Translations under genes and position numbers: made by a program
In this document: piece after piece, positions 1 to 12,275 of the stretch
Layout of the letters: each line of letters begins with the position of its first letter
Position numbering within the stretch: the stretch's first letter is position 1
Notes under the pieces: generated by a model
Seen by the model: the letters and a program-made list of their open reading frames with translations, nothing else
Told to the model about the DNA's origin: nothing
Database searches by the model: none
From: Aphrophora alni
Taxonomy: Eukaryota; Arthropoda; Insecta; Hemiptera; Aphrophoridae
Length of the DNA: 64,000 nt
Direction: 5' to 3'
Assembly (NCBI GenBank): GCA_963513935.1
Contig: OY740768.1
Span: forward strand, 63,778,786 to 63,842,785

Positions 1-780
1 ACAAAGTGTGCTCCACGTCATCAATTTGAACAAAGTGTGCTCCCCGTACTGCCAGGTCAAGCTTCCAATTTTACACATTCTGTTCAAGTACTTAGCGAAA
101 ATCTCACGACCGGGTGAGCATCTGATTTATATTCATCTAGCCATGGCACCTCTCGGTCCACTTGCTGAGATCATTGCGTATTCTATTCGTCCAACTACCT
201 CTTGTTTCGTAACTCCATTGGTAGTGAGAGCAGTGCACAGTGTTTGCCTTACCTTCTTTTTACACTGTCGCTACAATCATGGTTGTCTTTTGCCGAAATA
301 ACCGTTGTTGTTCTAAAGCCAGTATATCTCTCAGAATGTCTCCCGCAACCACCGAGACCGATGACTCCGAATCAATTTTATAAGGGCTAGCGATTCACAG
401 TGCTCTTCTTCTTTGGTCTGACAACTTTTTTTTTTTTTTTTTTTTGCATACTATCCCCACTTCAAGGTTTCCAGCCACGCCTTACTTTCATGGAGGAGAA
501 TGGAAAATGTAACTTCTATAATAAGCACACGTCTTCTACTCGCCGTAGGGACCCTTATGATTGCCATCAGCCAGTTTAGAAAGCTGTTATCCTCTTGGCC
601 TCTCCGACTGCAATCTTGACCGGGTTCTAGAAGATCATATTATTAACAAACGTTATCTCTAATACGTCATATCATTTTTAGTGCATTTTTCTTCTGTTCC
701 CTATATCCTCTGTATGAGAGCGAGGAACGGCTTTTTGGTGAACAAAATCCGCTTTGTCTTTTCTCTGGACAGACTAAGAA
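1..780. other. GC-richer block of unknown identity
   Basis: This stretch is clearly richer in G+C than the DNA that follows, which often marks a transposon body or former coding DNA. No long reading frame with a recognisable domain is present on either strand. A 14-base direct repeat (ACAAAGTGTGCTCC) occurs at 1-14 and again at 31-44. A T-run at 429-446 reads as a poly-A tail on the minus strand, which would fit a retroposed copy ending there. I could not identify the family. Confidence 0.3.
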
Positions 781-3742
781 TCAACATTGATTTTTAAGTA
801 ATATAAAACATTCAATATTTAGGTAAATAAGTTTAATAGCTGATAGCTCGAATCGTTTTTATAAAATCCATTAATTATTCTATATAGACAAGTTAAATAA
901 TATTTTGAGATGTATTTTACAAAATGTTAAAGACTTAACAAAATCCGTTGCTTAAATCATAAAATTTTAACACAAATAAAGCAAAGCCCTATATTTTAGT
1001 TTATTAGAATTATATTTCTTTGTTTTGATTCCTACAATCGTTACAGTAACTTTGATACTTTTTTGTAACACCTTGCGCATCAATACCTTGCAGTACGAAC
1101 GAATATGTCTAATTGAACCACATTTGTTATTTTTTAGTTATTGGTAACTATAGATGTTATTTCACACTTTAAACAAAAACTATTTTCACTTAGTATATCT
1201 ATTTTCTTAAATTAATCTGTGATCAAATTTGGAGGGATCATCTGAAGTTATCTTTAAAGCAAGCACATAAAAATGCATATTTTAACGCTATGTTTTACGA
1301 ATAACGAAATTGGGGTAGTAGACTATACTTAATGTCAAGATGAATTTTTCACCAAGAGCGTAAAATCAATGTAATTGTTAGATATCACCAAAGAGAAACT
1401 TAAACAAAAAGTGGACATAAATTTTAAGTTAATCTTTTTCAGATTTTCTTGTAGATTGAAAACCAATACAAATAAGCTTTCCTAGACTATAAATCCACAC
1501 CAACACTTTATGAAATTTAATAGTCATATCAGTTTTTAGTAAATTTGTATACGTCTACTTCTCCATCACTAAGGTCTACAATATTATTGTGTATCGAGAG
1601 ACAACATGTTACATAAATTATATCTTTTTGAGATGAAATTATTGCAGTAAGTGAAAATCCTATATGGTTTAATTAGCCAGTATAATTATTAGAATCCAAA
1701 CATCTCACCCTAAAGGTGAAAAATGTAATTTATAGATCTTAGAAACTCTGTATTATTAAGATGTATTCTTTATAAAGGGTAAAGCTAAAGTTGTTTTCAA
1801 AATACAGCAGAGTATTTTGCGCAGAAATAGAAAAAGTTAAGCTCTTTCTTATTTCGTTTGACAAGGATTTGTAACAAAAAGCTTTGTAAGAATGTTTTAA
1901 TAAACACCCCTTCAGCTTCTATTTAAATACAAAACCCAATCCACGAAGTAGTTATTTTGTACATAAATAAATACTGTTCTTCTCATTTGTAGAGCTCATT
2001 ATTCAATGTAAAGTTAAAGCATCCTTAAAGTAGTATTAAAATCCTACCTTCCTTTCGTTGCTTGGTAACGCCAATGCGCAGCTCTCATGTTTTTATAGAA
2101 ATCATTTACGCTTCTTAGAAATGGACGCCGAAGCAAACCACGGTTATTACTTTGCCATTTTATCTTTTTTTCACTTTACATTATTAACGTTCAAGGAAAA
2201 GCCTTTTACAAACATGTACATGTTAATAGGTTTTCCTGTAACTTACACGCTTTAGCAAATACGGTTTACTAACTCTATTTTTTATAAAATAATTAGCTTA
2301 CAAGGAAGTCATTAGTGAATTGTATTGGCTACATATAGCCTTGTCTTTATAAAAAGTAGATTTGATAAAAAAAGAAAAGGTATAAGAAAAAACATAAAAA
2401 CAACATTTTATAATGAGAAAACGTAATATGGTTATGACTCTATGTTAAATGTTTAACCTGGATTTAAAATCTTGACGCTCACAAAATGAAGAGCTTGTAT
2501 ACCAAAAGGAAAATGATTTTATCACAACTTGGGTACGATATTAAATTGTGATAAAAAAATATATAGGATAGTTGAACTTGTTTACTGCCAAGTTTATATC
2601 GCAAACTTGATGTCTCCAAGAAATATAACTTCTTTTACTATAAGCATTCATGGTAAATTCACCATTAAGTAAATTTTCTATTTACTTTATCGTACAATTA
2701 AACATGTCCATCAATGAATTCAATGGTTGTAAAAACATGTATGAAACATTTTATAGTAAAAGGTTCCTTAAGTAAAAGAAAACTTCAACCTGGTCTAATT
2801 TTGAACATATACAGATCGAATTCAGACAATTCATAATAAATACCTTTAAACCAATAAACAATTTTAATATTTTGTGTTTTAAATTTGTGACTTTACCTCT
2901 GTGGAATTAAAATATTAAGTGAATAGGAAAAAACACAAATCAAAACACTTATAATTCACAAAACGTGAGTTTATTACCACTACTGGCTTCAACTTTTAAA
3001 GGTCATTCACAGCTGACAAACTCAATTAAAATACTAAACAAGTAAACCACAACACCCTTCCTGTTTACTTTCTTGTATTTTAAATTTATTTTGTCAGTTT
3101 TAAATGACACTGTAAAGCTTTAAAACAGTAGTGATAATTAACTCATTTTTGTGGTTTTTAACATTCACATAATCTTCACAATTGTTTTAGCTACACTTGT
3201 TTATAGATAAAACGTCAAGAAATCTCATGGACACAGCCAACAGTTTATTGAACCCATAGTATTTAATAACATTACATTATTTTCTACTTAATTTAATTTA
3301 ATTTTAAATATAATTGCGTTCAGAATTAAAATTTTATTGCGCGTGAAAATATTCGACCCGATCATGTTTGAAAATAAATCTATTGGTATTTTAAACATAC
3401 ATATTTTAACACAGAAGTTGTAACTTTCATTATTTTTTCTCTTTTCTTTCCCTTTTTTTTAATATATGAGACGAAATTAGAAGTTTTTCTATGACTATTA
3501 AATACCACTAATTAATTATTATCATTTTAATTCTTATAATAAAAACTTGTACATTGGAAAATGATATTCCTCAGCATAAAACTTACAAGTTTAAGTTTTG
3601 TTTTATTTTAATAATAAACCATTAATCAATTAATGTATCAAATAAAATAAAACACAATAAACACTTTCTATTTTCAAGACCACGATTTAACGACTAACTC
3701 ATCAATTTTAATTGTTATATGTTTCGTACTTCAAACTACAAC
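781..3742. other. AT-rich DNA, no gene seen
   Basis: Short stop-rich frames only, no domain, no clear repeat structure. The only notable item is a short GC-rich patch near 2,065-2,150 (a 65-codon frame) without similarity I recognise. This DNA may be intergenic or a 5' intron of the downstream gene. Confidence 0.5.
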
Positions 3743-3865
3743 TTGGCAGTTCAGTTGGTTGAGATCTGTTAGTTGCCATTCGAAGAAGGTTTGCGTACAT
3801 GTAACAACTGAGAATGATGTCATAGTCATTGAAACGTTGAAATAAATTGTAAAAAGTGGGATTTT
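3743..3865 (+). repeat. Dispersed repeat with conserved GATGATG...GAAACGT motif, copy 1
   Basis: One of three copies in the window (others at 6,530-6,650 on + and about 25,500-25,615 on -). The shared core is GTTTG, a short spacer, then an RATGATG-like block, an 8-base variable loop, TCATT and GAAACGT. In this copy AATGA and TCATT, flanking the loop, can pair as a 5-bp stem. The layout resembles the catalytic core of a hammerhead, but the flanking helix does not form. It is probably a decayed retroelement end. Confidence 0.45.
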
Positions 3866-4541
3866 TTTCTCACTTGTTGAAGTGTTGCTCATTTTAGAGA
3901 ATAAATTTATTATTCGAACACATTATTTGAAATAACACTAAGTTTAAAAGATTTTTCATCTTTCACATACGAAAACAAATGTTACATTTTTCACTTAACT
4001 TCAACATAATTGTTTGTAATATGTTTTAACCTTTCGTTTTATAAAAGTTATAAAATATACAATTTTTATCTAATACGTATTAGCTATGTGTACACTGATA
4101 TTATGTATTAATATTAAAACTCATATATTAAAAGATAATCATTATGAAAGTAAAAACAGATTATATATCATCATGCAAAATGTCTTCCCATAAGATTAGC
4201 CTCATTAAAGTGTTCACGTTAATTAGTTAATTTAATTAGGACCAACAAAGGGGAAACTGATTTGTGCAAATTGATAATGGATGAAGCACTGCATTTCAAT
4301 GAACAAGCTACCCTAATTAATTTAAATATTATTGCTAAACAAATTACCCTACACAATTTGTTTTTAAAGCACATTCAATGTAGAATCAAAATTACAATAA
4401 TACTAGTTGTCACCGCACATAAATTCTACATATTGGTTTTAAGTAATGACGTAAACGTAATCTGAAAAATTGTACTAAATAAATAAATATAGTATAGTAT
4501 TATTTTTACAGAAAAATCATATAGTAATTATTAACATTGAG

Positions 4542-4544
<3 letters not shown>

Positions 4545-4602
<58 letters not shown>
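4545..4602. repeat. (TA)n microsatellite
   Basis: About 29 uninterrupted AT dinucleotides. The Ile-Tyr reading frame it creates is not a gene. Confidence 0.97.
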
Positions 4603-4606
<4 letters not shown>

Positions 4607-5289
4607 TGTTATTATACAAATCGTTATAATTGAACTAAACATTTTTCCTCCTGTGTAGTTCAAATTATATTTTTTCAAAAATGAAATGTGAAATTCCATA
4701 AATATATAGGCCTATACCGTGTTCAATTTTTAAAAAAATAATAAAAAATTTTATTTAGAGTGAATTTCATAAATATACAAATATCTACTTTAATACTTTA
4801 AAAAATATCGCAAGAGTTAGGATCGATATATTTAGGTTGAAAATCATAGTCTCCATATTTTTACACAATTTAAGATATTTTCAGGTGAATTATTGCATAC
4901 TACAGGCAAGAACATAATTTTAACGGACGCCATTTTGAAACTTTTTAACGATTTTGCTGGCTAACGAATCTATTAGAAAAAAACCTAAGTAAAATTTGAA
5001 AAATAAACTGAGTGGAAACATTGGACAAATTTTTTTACTCATCTATCCATAAAAACTAATCGTCACAAAAAATTTCAGTTCGATCAAAACATAGTTGTCA
5101 ATCTAAAAGTGGAACTTAACCATTGAAGCCAGCTTCGAACAAATATTTGTATATTTAAATAAGTGCCAAAACTTGTTTCTCTTGTACCATGACACCTCTG
5201 AAACGTAAATCTTTTTCTTTTTTTTTTAATCAACCTATTAATGGCCGAGGTCAAGTTACATTTTTGTTTTTTTTTTTCAATTAATCTTC
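4603..5289. other. AT-rich DNA with a possible repeat fragment
   Basis: No gene. Around 4,920-4,975 a segment with GACGCCATTTTGAAA followed by GCTGGCTAACGAATC resembles words near 8,700-8,940 and 9,870, so it is probably a fragment of the same repeat family. Confidence 0.35.
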
Positions 5290-6060
5290 GACCATAATAA
5301 CGGGTGTTTCCAAAAGGACGCAATACGAAGTTTAAGAAGGTATTAGCTACGCTTGGGTACATTTTTTCTTCCCCAAATATCATTGGGCAAAACTGTTCTC
5401 ATTTTTGACTCGTAATGTGATATTGTAATGCAACTAGTGCTATTCCAGTATGCATTTGTCTTTGTTAGTGTGTGTATATTTTCAACTATGTCTTTTTCCA
5501 AGGGTGAACTGTCTTTATTATTTGCGCGTATAAATCTTACTAACGAGTAAAAACGAGTTCCAGTTACAATTTCCCAATTCTTCAGTACCTAATAAGTCAA
5601 CAATATCCCGACTAATTAATAAATTTCGTGAGACTGGCAGTGTATATGATCGGAAAAGCACAGGTCGACCATCACTGTTAACAGTGGAAGTTCTGGACGA
5701 TGTGAGAGAACGTTTGAATTGCTCACCCAACAAATCACTTAGAAAATTATCTTCACAGGCTGGACTTTCACTATCTACCGCTTTTAGGGCTACTAAAAAA
5801 TTTTAAACTGCGTGCTTACCGCATCGGTGTCGTTCATGAACTGTAAGAAGTTTACCACGGTAAATGTCTACAGTATTGTCGTTGGATGCGTTATCTTGTT
5901 AATAACAAGGATATTGAATTTTTTTTTTTTTTTAGCGACCAGACATGGTTACATTAACAAACAAAACTGCCAAATATGGAGCGCTGAAAATCCTCCCTCG
6001 TTTCACAAACGACCACTACAGGCACTTTAAATTGGTGTTTGGTGTACGATCTCCCGGAGT
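5290..6060 (+). pseudogene. Decayed Tc1/mariner-like transposase (left part)
   Basis: Read on the + strand with frame changes, this region gives the N-terminal helix-turn-helix part and a piece of the catalytic part of an insect Tc1/mariner-like transposase. Visible words are the linker GSVYDRKSTGRPS near 5,640-5,675, SPNKSLRKLSSQAGLS near 5,722-5,770, and further on NKQNCQIWSAENP near 5,955-5,995. These sit in the same order as in the better preserved copy at 47.6-48.9 kb. The left end may be the CGGGTGTTTCC stretch near 5,302. No matching right terminal repeat is visible, so the element is truncated before the GA repeat at 6,173. It cannot be functional: frames are broken and the last catalytic aspartate region is absent. 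Family assignment comes from recognised motifs and is inference. Confidence 0.7.
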
Positions 6061-6170
6061 CGTGTTATAGAGCCTTAATTTTTTAGCAAATCTGTAGATG
6101 GTGTGGTTTATGGCAACTTAGTTGAACAATGTATAGTATTGTTAGATTTACACGAAGGATATTGCTAGTT

Positions 6171-6172
<2 letters not shown>

Positions 6173-6252
<80 letters not shown>

Positions 6253-6260
6253 TGTGTGTG
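6173..6260. repeat. (AG)39 followed by (TG)5 microsatellite
   Basis: Uninterrupted AG dinucleotides from 6,173 to 6,250, switching directly to TG from 6,251 to 6,260. This long purine-only tract lies at the broken right edge of the mariner-like remnant. Confidence 0.97.
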
Positions 6261-6529
6261 TTTTCCTCTAAGCAGCTACTCCCAAATTATCAGTTATAAT
6301 AAAAAATAATAAAAACGAAAAAGTCGCTAAATATGGCCATATAAACTACCAAATTCAATTAATATCTGTCCCCTTGTTTGCTTTGTGGAGTAGACCGGCA
6401 GACAGACATCTTTCAGAAAACCAATCTTTTTTAGGAACTTCAAAACGTATATCCATAAAAAAACTAGACATTGATATTTTGACCCATCACATAACTTTTT
6501 CTATGCTAAGAAAAATAAAAATGACATTA

Positions 6530-6650
6530 TTGACAGTCCAGTCTCAGTAGGGTTTGTATGCATATAGCAGCTGTGGATGATGACTTGGTCACTGAAACGT
6601 TGTCTTGTGTTTGTATTACACAAATAAAGTAGTTTTTGTGGGAAATTATA
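6530..6650 (+). repeat. Dispersed repeat with GATGATG...GAAACGT motif, copy 2
   Basis: Same family as 3,743-3,865. The aligned words are GTTTGTATGCATATAGCAG, then CTGTGGATGATGACTTGG, TCACT, GAAACGTTGTC and a TG-rich tail. One stem II position is mismatched. It is followed directly by AT-rich DNA with no coding potential. Confidence 0.45.
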
Positions 6651-8819
6651 TTTTTATTTATATAAAGGATTTTAAAAACCACTAAACTTCAGGATCTGCA
6701 CACTTCCGAATTTCAATGTTACAACAAAGACTACAATAGCATTTTCATTTTTCAAATTAAAATATGCTAATAAGTATTTGGGTTAAAACTGTTGTTCTAT
6801 GTAATAGTAACGAATTAATTTCTTCTTGTATTCAAAATTAAATCCGGCCTAGATTTGATAAAACCGATTCATTAAAATGGCGCGAACGAGCAATATCTCC
6901 TCTGAAGTAGAATAGTTGGTAATTAAACATAATTAAGCACGTTCTATTTCAATGTAATTGGGAAATTCAAATTTAACTCTGTTTAGGGTAATTTAAATGC
7001 AAGCTAAAAAGTTCTTTATAACAAGTAATGGTATAAAGCAAAGGGGTTGTCGCTATAAAAAGGAGGGCGGAACATAATGACCGCGTCTTGTTTTTCTCTG
7101 TCCTGTTGTTTTAAATGAATTTACTAAATTACATCCTATTTTCAAAACATGTAACAATTTAGATATTAGTTTCAAAATGTACGTTGGCAACATAGATGTA
7201 AGCGATCTTATAATGATAACACAAGAAAACAGAAAGGATAACTACAAATCAGTACTTATAATTTTCTAAATATTATTCTTTCGTCAAAATATAGGACAAA
7301 AATTGAAATTACAAAACATTCTAATGACGTCTCACTTTAATGATTTCTATTCTATTAATTTGAATAAAATATACGTTTTCTCCATAGCCAAATACAAAAA
7401 TATATTAAGCTAACGGTGAAAAATAAAAATCTTTTAGATCATAATTTACGCGTAAAATTTGCATTAGCCAAAAGCTAGATCATACAGAAATACTATTCAT
7501 TATACCAGGGTAATCTGGGGTTAATTCAACCTCCTTGGATGAAACGATTCATTAGCATTAAAACAGATTTTTGAATTTAAAACCTTGTCTACTTAGCATG
7601 ATATCCTAACCTAACCTAACTTTGAATAAGCTCCAGGACTGCTTTAACTACAACGCATTCGTACAATTCTAACGAAGAAATGTACTACCTGAATTACCCA
7701 GATACAAGTGGGAATTTACACTTTACCAAAATAAAAGCATTAAATTAAGTTCACAATTTATAACGGTCACAATTTATGTTAGCTTTCTTCAAATTGTGTA
7801 CTAGGATTGTTCGTAATAGATTAGTTATCCTTTAAAATTATCTAGGTTCAAAATAGCGACCTTTCAAAATTGTTATTTTTCCTCATAAACTTACGATAAT
7901 TTAACTAAAATTGGCTTATATTATTCAAAAATGTACAAATCGTGATTCTCTACACATTTGTATCAACACCAGATTTGTATAATAAAAAAAATATATATAT
8001 ATATATATAATAAAACATAATACAAATTTTAGACTTTAACATCCAAATGTTAAACCTGTTTAGTGAATATACACTAAATACAGCTTTTTAGTAAATGTTT
8101 AACGATGATTAAACAATAAATAGTCTGAGTATTCATAGTCTGAGTTTTCAAGTTTTGGTTTGTATACAACAAACAACTACCACAAACCGTTTTTCTAATA
8201 AGGAAATTCGTTAAACTCACGTGGCTGCATGCCGAGGTTATGGGTTTATGTGAGGAATTTGATATTTTGGCTGGTTAATAATTTAGCAAGTGAATAAACC
8301 ACCTTTAAATTACTATTATACACGAATACAAACAACCTTGCATTAGTTTAAAACCAATTCAGTGATAATTATATGAGTTAAAAGATATTTTGAAAACGAA
8401 AAATTGAATGTGCAAAACGTTTTTTATAAATTGACAGATAAATAATCTACAAATTGATGGATAACTAAAATTATGAACTCTGACAAAATGTCAGATTATT
8501 ATCAAAACCCTATAAAAAGCATTTAATAGTTTTTAACAGTTCTCCATCAATTATAAATAACTCTCAAATATTATGCGAAACATTTATTTAAAATTAAACA
8601 TAAAATATGACTTTTGAACATTTCTTCTTACTAACAATGTTTTTTAACTTTGTTACCATGGCTGTAAACCCCGAGTAAATATAATCTTATATATGTATGT
8701 ATGTATAGCCAGCAAACGAATCAGGTTATTCACTTGGTTCCATCGCATCAGAGAAATTTAGAGGGATTTTTTTTTAACCCAGTGCTCCAAAAGGCATATT
8801 TTGGGAGGTGGGGTGATTT
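6651..8819. other. AT-rich DNA, no gene seen
   Basis: Contains a (CCTAA)3 run at 7,605-7,620 (insect telomere unit) and a short (TA)n at 7,991-8,008. Otherwise there are only short stop-bounded frames. Confidence 0.5.
7605..7620 (-). repeat. Short interstitial insect telomere-type repeat
   Basis: Three CCTAA units, i.e. (TTAGG)3 on the minus strand. A second run of nearly three units is at 33,446-33,459 and a two-unit run at 16,434-16,444. Short runs like this can arise by chance or at repaired breaks and do not imply a chromosome end. Confidence 0.6.
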
Positions 8820-10325
8820 TTGACGAAATTTTAAATGTAAACATAGATCAAGTGGCTCATTTTAAATATCTTTTAAAAGTAAACATTTTGGAAAAACAAT
8901 GTTTTGACTTACTTCCCCCTGTTTCAATATGGCGGCCATATTTTTGCTTTCACAATTTTATTTACTGCCACTAAACTGTATTATTCTAAACACTAAAATT
9001 TTACTAAACATTGCTTTCAAATTGTGTGCCCGAATAAATAATAATAATAATAATAATAAATAAATAAACAGAAACAAGTGCAATTACCTCATCACTTTTT
9101 ATTGATCAAAGTCTCTTTCTCTTTTATATTCTTTGGGTTTGAAATATATTCATATTGTTTTCTGCTTGGCCAGATAAAGAGCCTTGGTGGTTTTAACAAT
9201 ATCCTCATTTCAACAACGGTCCATTACCATTATGTATTAGATATCTACGGTAGTATTGCCGTATATCTAAAGCCTTTGAGATGTTCATGGTGTTTAAGGA
9301 AATTCTTACAAAACTACACAAGTGCTCCGGTTTTGTATGCAAACGATATCCAGAGCGGGGAATATCATTCTCTAATGATATTTCAATGTTTAACTACTCG
9401 TGTCGGTGAAACAGGTAACGCACAATCTGACAAAATCATGGAGTAGAGAATTAAGAGGCCAGTGAGGAATAATAGGGCCTCTGAGATTTAGGTAGCAGTA
9501 TAAAAGTATCCTTACAGTTCTACCAGAAGTTTATCTATTGACTCTGAAATTTTAAAAAATTTCACACATGGCCGAAATTGTTAGTAAAGATTCCAATTGA
9601 AATCAGACAAGACATGTGGGTTCTACAAGACGAGGCCACTTGGTCAACTGTACCCTAGAAAATAAATTGGAAGAGGTGGTCCAGTGATACTTTCAGATGA
9701 ATCACAAGATTTTATGTGTTTGGGTTGTTAATTATGGAGTAGGCTCAAAGATATTGTTTATACGACACATTAGAGTAAGAAATACAAAGGCATCAATAGC
9801 AAAGAAGTGTTGCGTATTTTTTATACCTTTCCAACAAGAGTTGACCTTTTAATTACGAACGGAAGCTTTTTTGCCGCCATTTTGAAATGGTTGGAGATAT
9901 GATTGAGCTTTAAATACAAAATATGTTCAGCTTTGAGGGGTATTAAACTGCATACACCAACCTACCTACATTATTACTGTATTTGATTTTTTTTTTTTTT
10001 TTAATGTAGGTTTTTTCACTTATTTGAAATTCTAAATTTTTTAAATGTTGGAATACTTGCTAAAAAGTAAAATAATTATGTATATATTTTGAAACTGTAT
10101 CACATCAGCAATATTTGGTAAAATTTTGGTGTTTAAGAATAACTTCGTTTAGTGGTAGTAAATAAAATTATTATGAAAGTAAAAATATTATACGTTCATA
10201 ACCACCATCTTGAAACAGGACAAAGTAATACAAAACTCTTTCCACAAAATGTTTAATTTTAAAACCCCGTTAAAATGATGTATCGCTTGATTTATGTTTA
10301 CATTTCAAATTTACTCTCGAATCAT
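8820..10325. mobile_element. Element with about 210 bp diverged inverted terminal arms
   Basis: The left arm (about 8,820-9,028) and the reverse complement of the right arm (about 10,106-10,325) align over their whole length. Shared words include GTAAAATTTTGGTGTTT-like, TAGTGG-AGTAAATAAAATT, CCATNTTGAAACAGG and GATNTATGTTTACATTT. The interior (9,029-10,105) holds a 122-codon + strand frame (9,078-9,446) with no recognised domain and many stops afterwards. The layout suggests a degenerate DNA transposon with long terminal inverted repeats. I could not fix the exact ends or a target duplication. An inverted pair of independent repeats is the alternative. Confidence 0.55.
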
Positions 10326-11719
10326 AATTATGTAAGTTTAGTATATTGATTTGTGCGATAAACTTGCATAGGTCAGTGTAAAGGAATGACAAAGTTTGGC
10401 TGAAGTGAAGACATTTTACCTTCTATTGTCATTTTTTATCTCTAAACCTATCTCGATTTTTGGGAGCGTTAACAACCTATGATTTGTTTTCCTTAGAACC
10501 TATATTAGAGCAAATATTTTACAAATTGTTTGGGTCATTGTCTTTTTGCCAGAAAAATATTTCGTGTTTTATGGTACGGCCCAACAAAATTTAAGTTATC
10601 GATAAAGTTAAATTTATCTCATTTAATACGTCCAAAATATGGCCCTTTACCAAATTGGTCAAACTAGGAAAACTTATTTAAACTGTTGTTCACTGCACGG
10701 ACGATAGACAAACATCTGATGTCCACCGTCCGTGGAGTGACATCGTTTCAAAACCAATATTTGGACTCAGGAGACCTAAATGTAGATATTTCTAGCAAAA
10801 AACCAACTTCGAATGTTGTTCATTCCATAATATTCACTATAGGCTTACTACTTAAGTGTTAGAAAGTAAAAATTTGTACTTTGAATTTTAATAAGATATC
10901 TATTCCTTTTTACGAGTTGAATTGCTTTCTATGTTGTTTCAGCCGCTTACTAATATCAACTCATCAGATGATTTAAACTTAACATTTTTCAAATAAATGT
11001 TCTGTAGTGCATAATAATGTAATATTTTACGTCTTTTCTACAAAATTCAATTGACTCAATTTATTTTACCTGAATTCATTAAATGGTTTTTCGTTATAAT
11101 TTTACTGTCAAATTTATAGTGTCGCTTTTTATGAACTCATAAAACATAAATACTAAAAGTTTATTTTACACTTCATGGAGGAATAACAATAACTTTGCTT
11201 ACATTAAATGGTAATAAATTCTAGACAACTATTATTTATATGTTTTCTGCTTTTAAATGTGAGAACATATTTTAACGAGAATGGGTATGTTTTGATTGCG
11301 AACTCCTAGTCAGCAGAAAAATAAAGAAACTCAATAAGCGCCCTTATAACTTTGACTGCGGTTTCCATTGTAGAAATAAAGCCTTTAAATTGTCTCTCTT
11401 TTTGTCTTTGTATGTCGCAACGCAGTAATTGCTCCAAAGCTATTGATGTCTGTGTGTTTGTACAACTTATACCAATGGTGTTATGGCGAGGAGTATCATT
11501 AGAGTCACAAACAGAGTTCTTGTTATTGTTCCAATAGCTCTTGTGAAATAACATAAAAGCCTCGCTTAAATACAGTAACGATCGGCTAGTAAATTATAAA
11601 ATAAAACAATATTTCCTTTCTAATATAACGTTGCTTCAAAAATTATTAATATTTTCTTAAAGTAAATCGTTTATCTTTACTTTATTTTCTGATCCGTTAA
11701 TCTGAATAAATATTTTTTT
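10326..11719. other. Non-coding DNA, no gene seen
   Basis: A slightly GC-richer patch at about 11,300-11,560 is open on both strands (82 and 61 codons) but shows no domain. It could be a conserved non-coding element or an untranslated exon, and nothing in the sequence decides this. Confidence 0.35.
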
Positions 11720-12275
11720 AGGTTAGGAATCATTTCTGATCAAAAAATAGTAAAAATTTATTCATGTATATTCTCAACAAATAAGCGTTTTATAATTAGC
11801 ACTGAGGAAAATATTGAACTTTAAAAACAAATCTAAACACATTAACTTGCCATACTTGTTTAACAAATAAAAAAAACACATTTATTATTCCTTATTTTAA
11901 ATTTTATTGTCTTTGATCTATGATGTTTATTTATAATAAAATTTATAATAAGAATATAAAAAAGTATAAGTAAATTTTTAAAGTGGACCTTCAATTTTGT
12001 TCTATATCAAATTTTTCAGATTTTTAGAATTGTATTTAATCGAAAAACAGTAATATTATATTAATCGAATATTCTCAACAAACAAACATTTTATTTATAA
12101 TCAACAGCTATGACTTGATAGAGAAGAGAGGTTTGAATTTTTTTACAATTTTAAATCAAAGCAATAAAACTGTTATTATTTATTTCTTATTTTAAATTTG
12201 ATTGTCTTCAATGTATGATGTTTACTTACAATGCAACTTATAAATGAGAAGATAAAAATGTCTAGTAAGTAAATC
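11720..12275. repeat. Diverged tandem duplication, period about 300 bp
   Basis: Two direct copies, about 11,720-11,980 and 12,020-12,275. Both contain ATTCTCAACAAA, then about 110 bases later CTTATTTTAAATTT, ATTGTCTT, a short gap and TATGATGTTTA. The copies differ at many positions and by small gaps, so the duplication is old. Confidence 0.6.

Noticed and set aside
3743..3865. Calling this repeat a true hammerhead ribozyme
   Set aside because: Box 1 reads CTGAGAA instead of CTGANGA and the bases beside the presumed cleavage site do not pair, so it is reported only as a related-looking repeat.
4517..4699. 60-codon frame with Ile-Tyr repeats
   Set aside because: It is produced by the (TA)n microsatellite.
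9078..9446. 122-codon frame as a gene
   Set aside because: No domain, no homologous motif, and it lies inside an element with inverted ends followed by many stops.
10930..10990. Minus-strand CTGATGA followed some bases later by GAAAC, a possible hammerhead
   Set aside because: No stem II of matching strands forms between them, and stem III and stem I do not pair.
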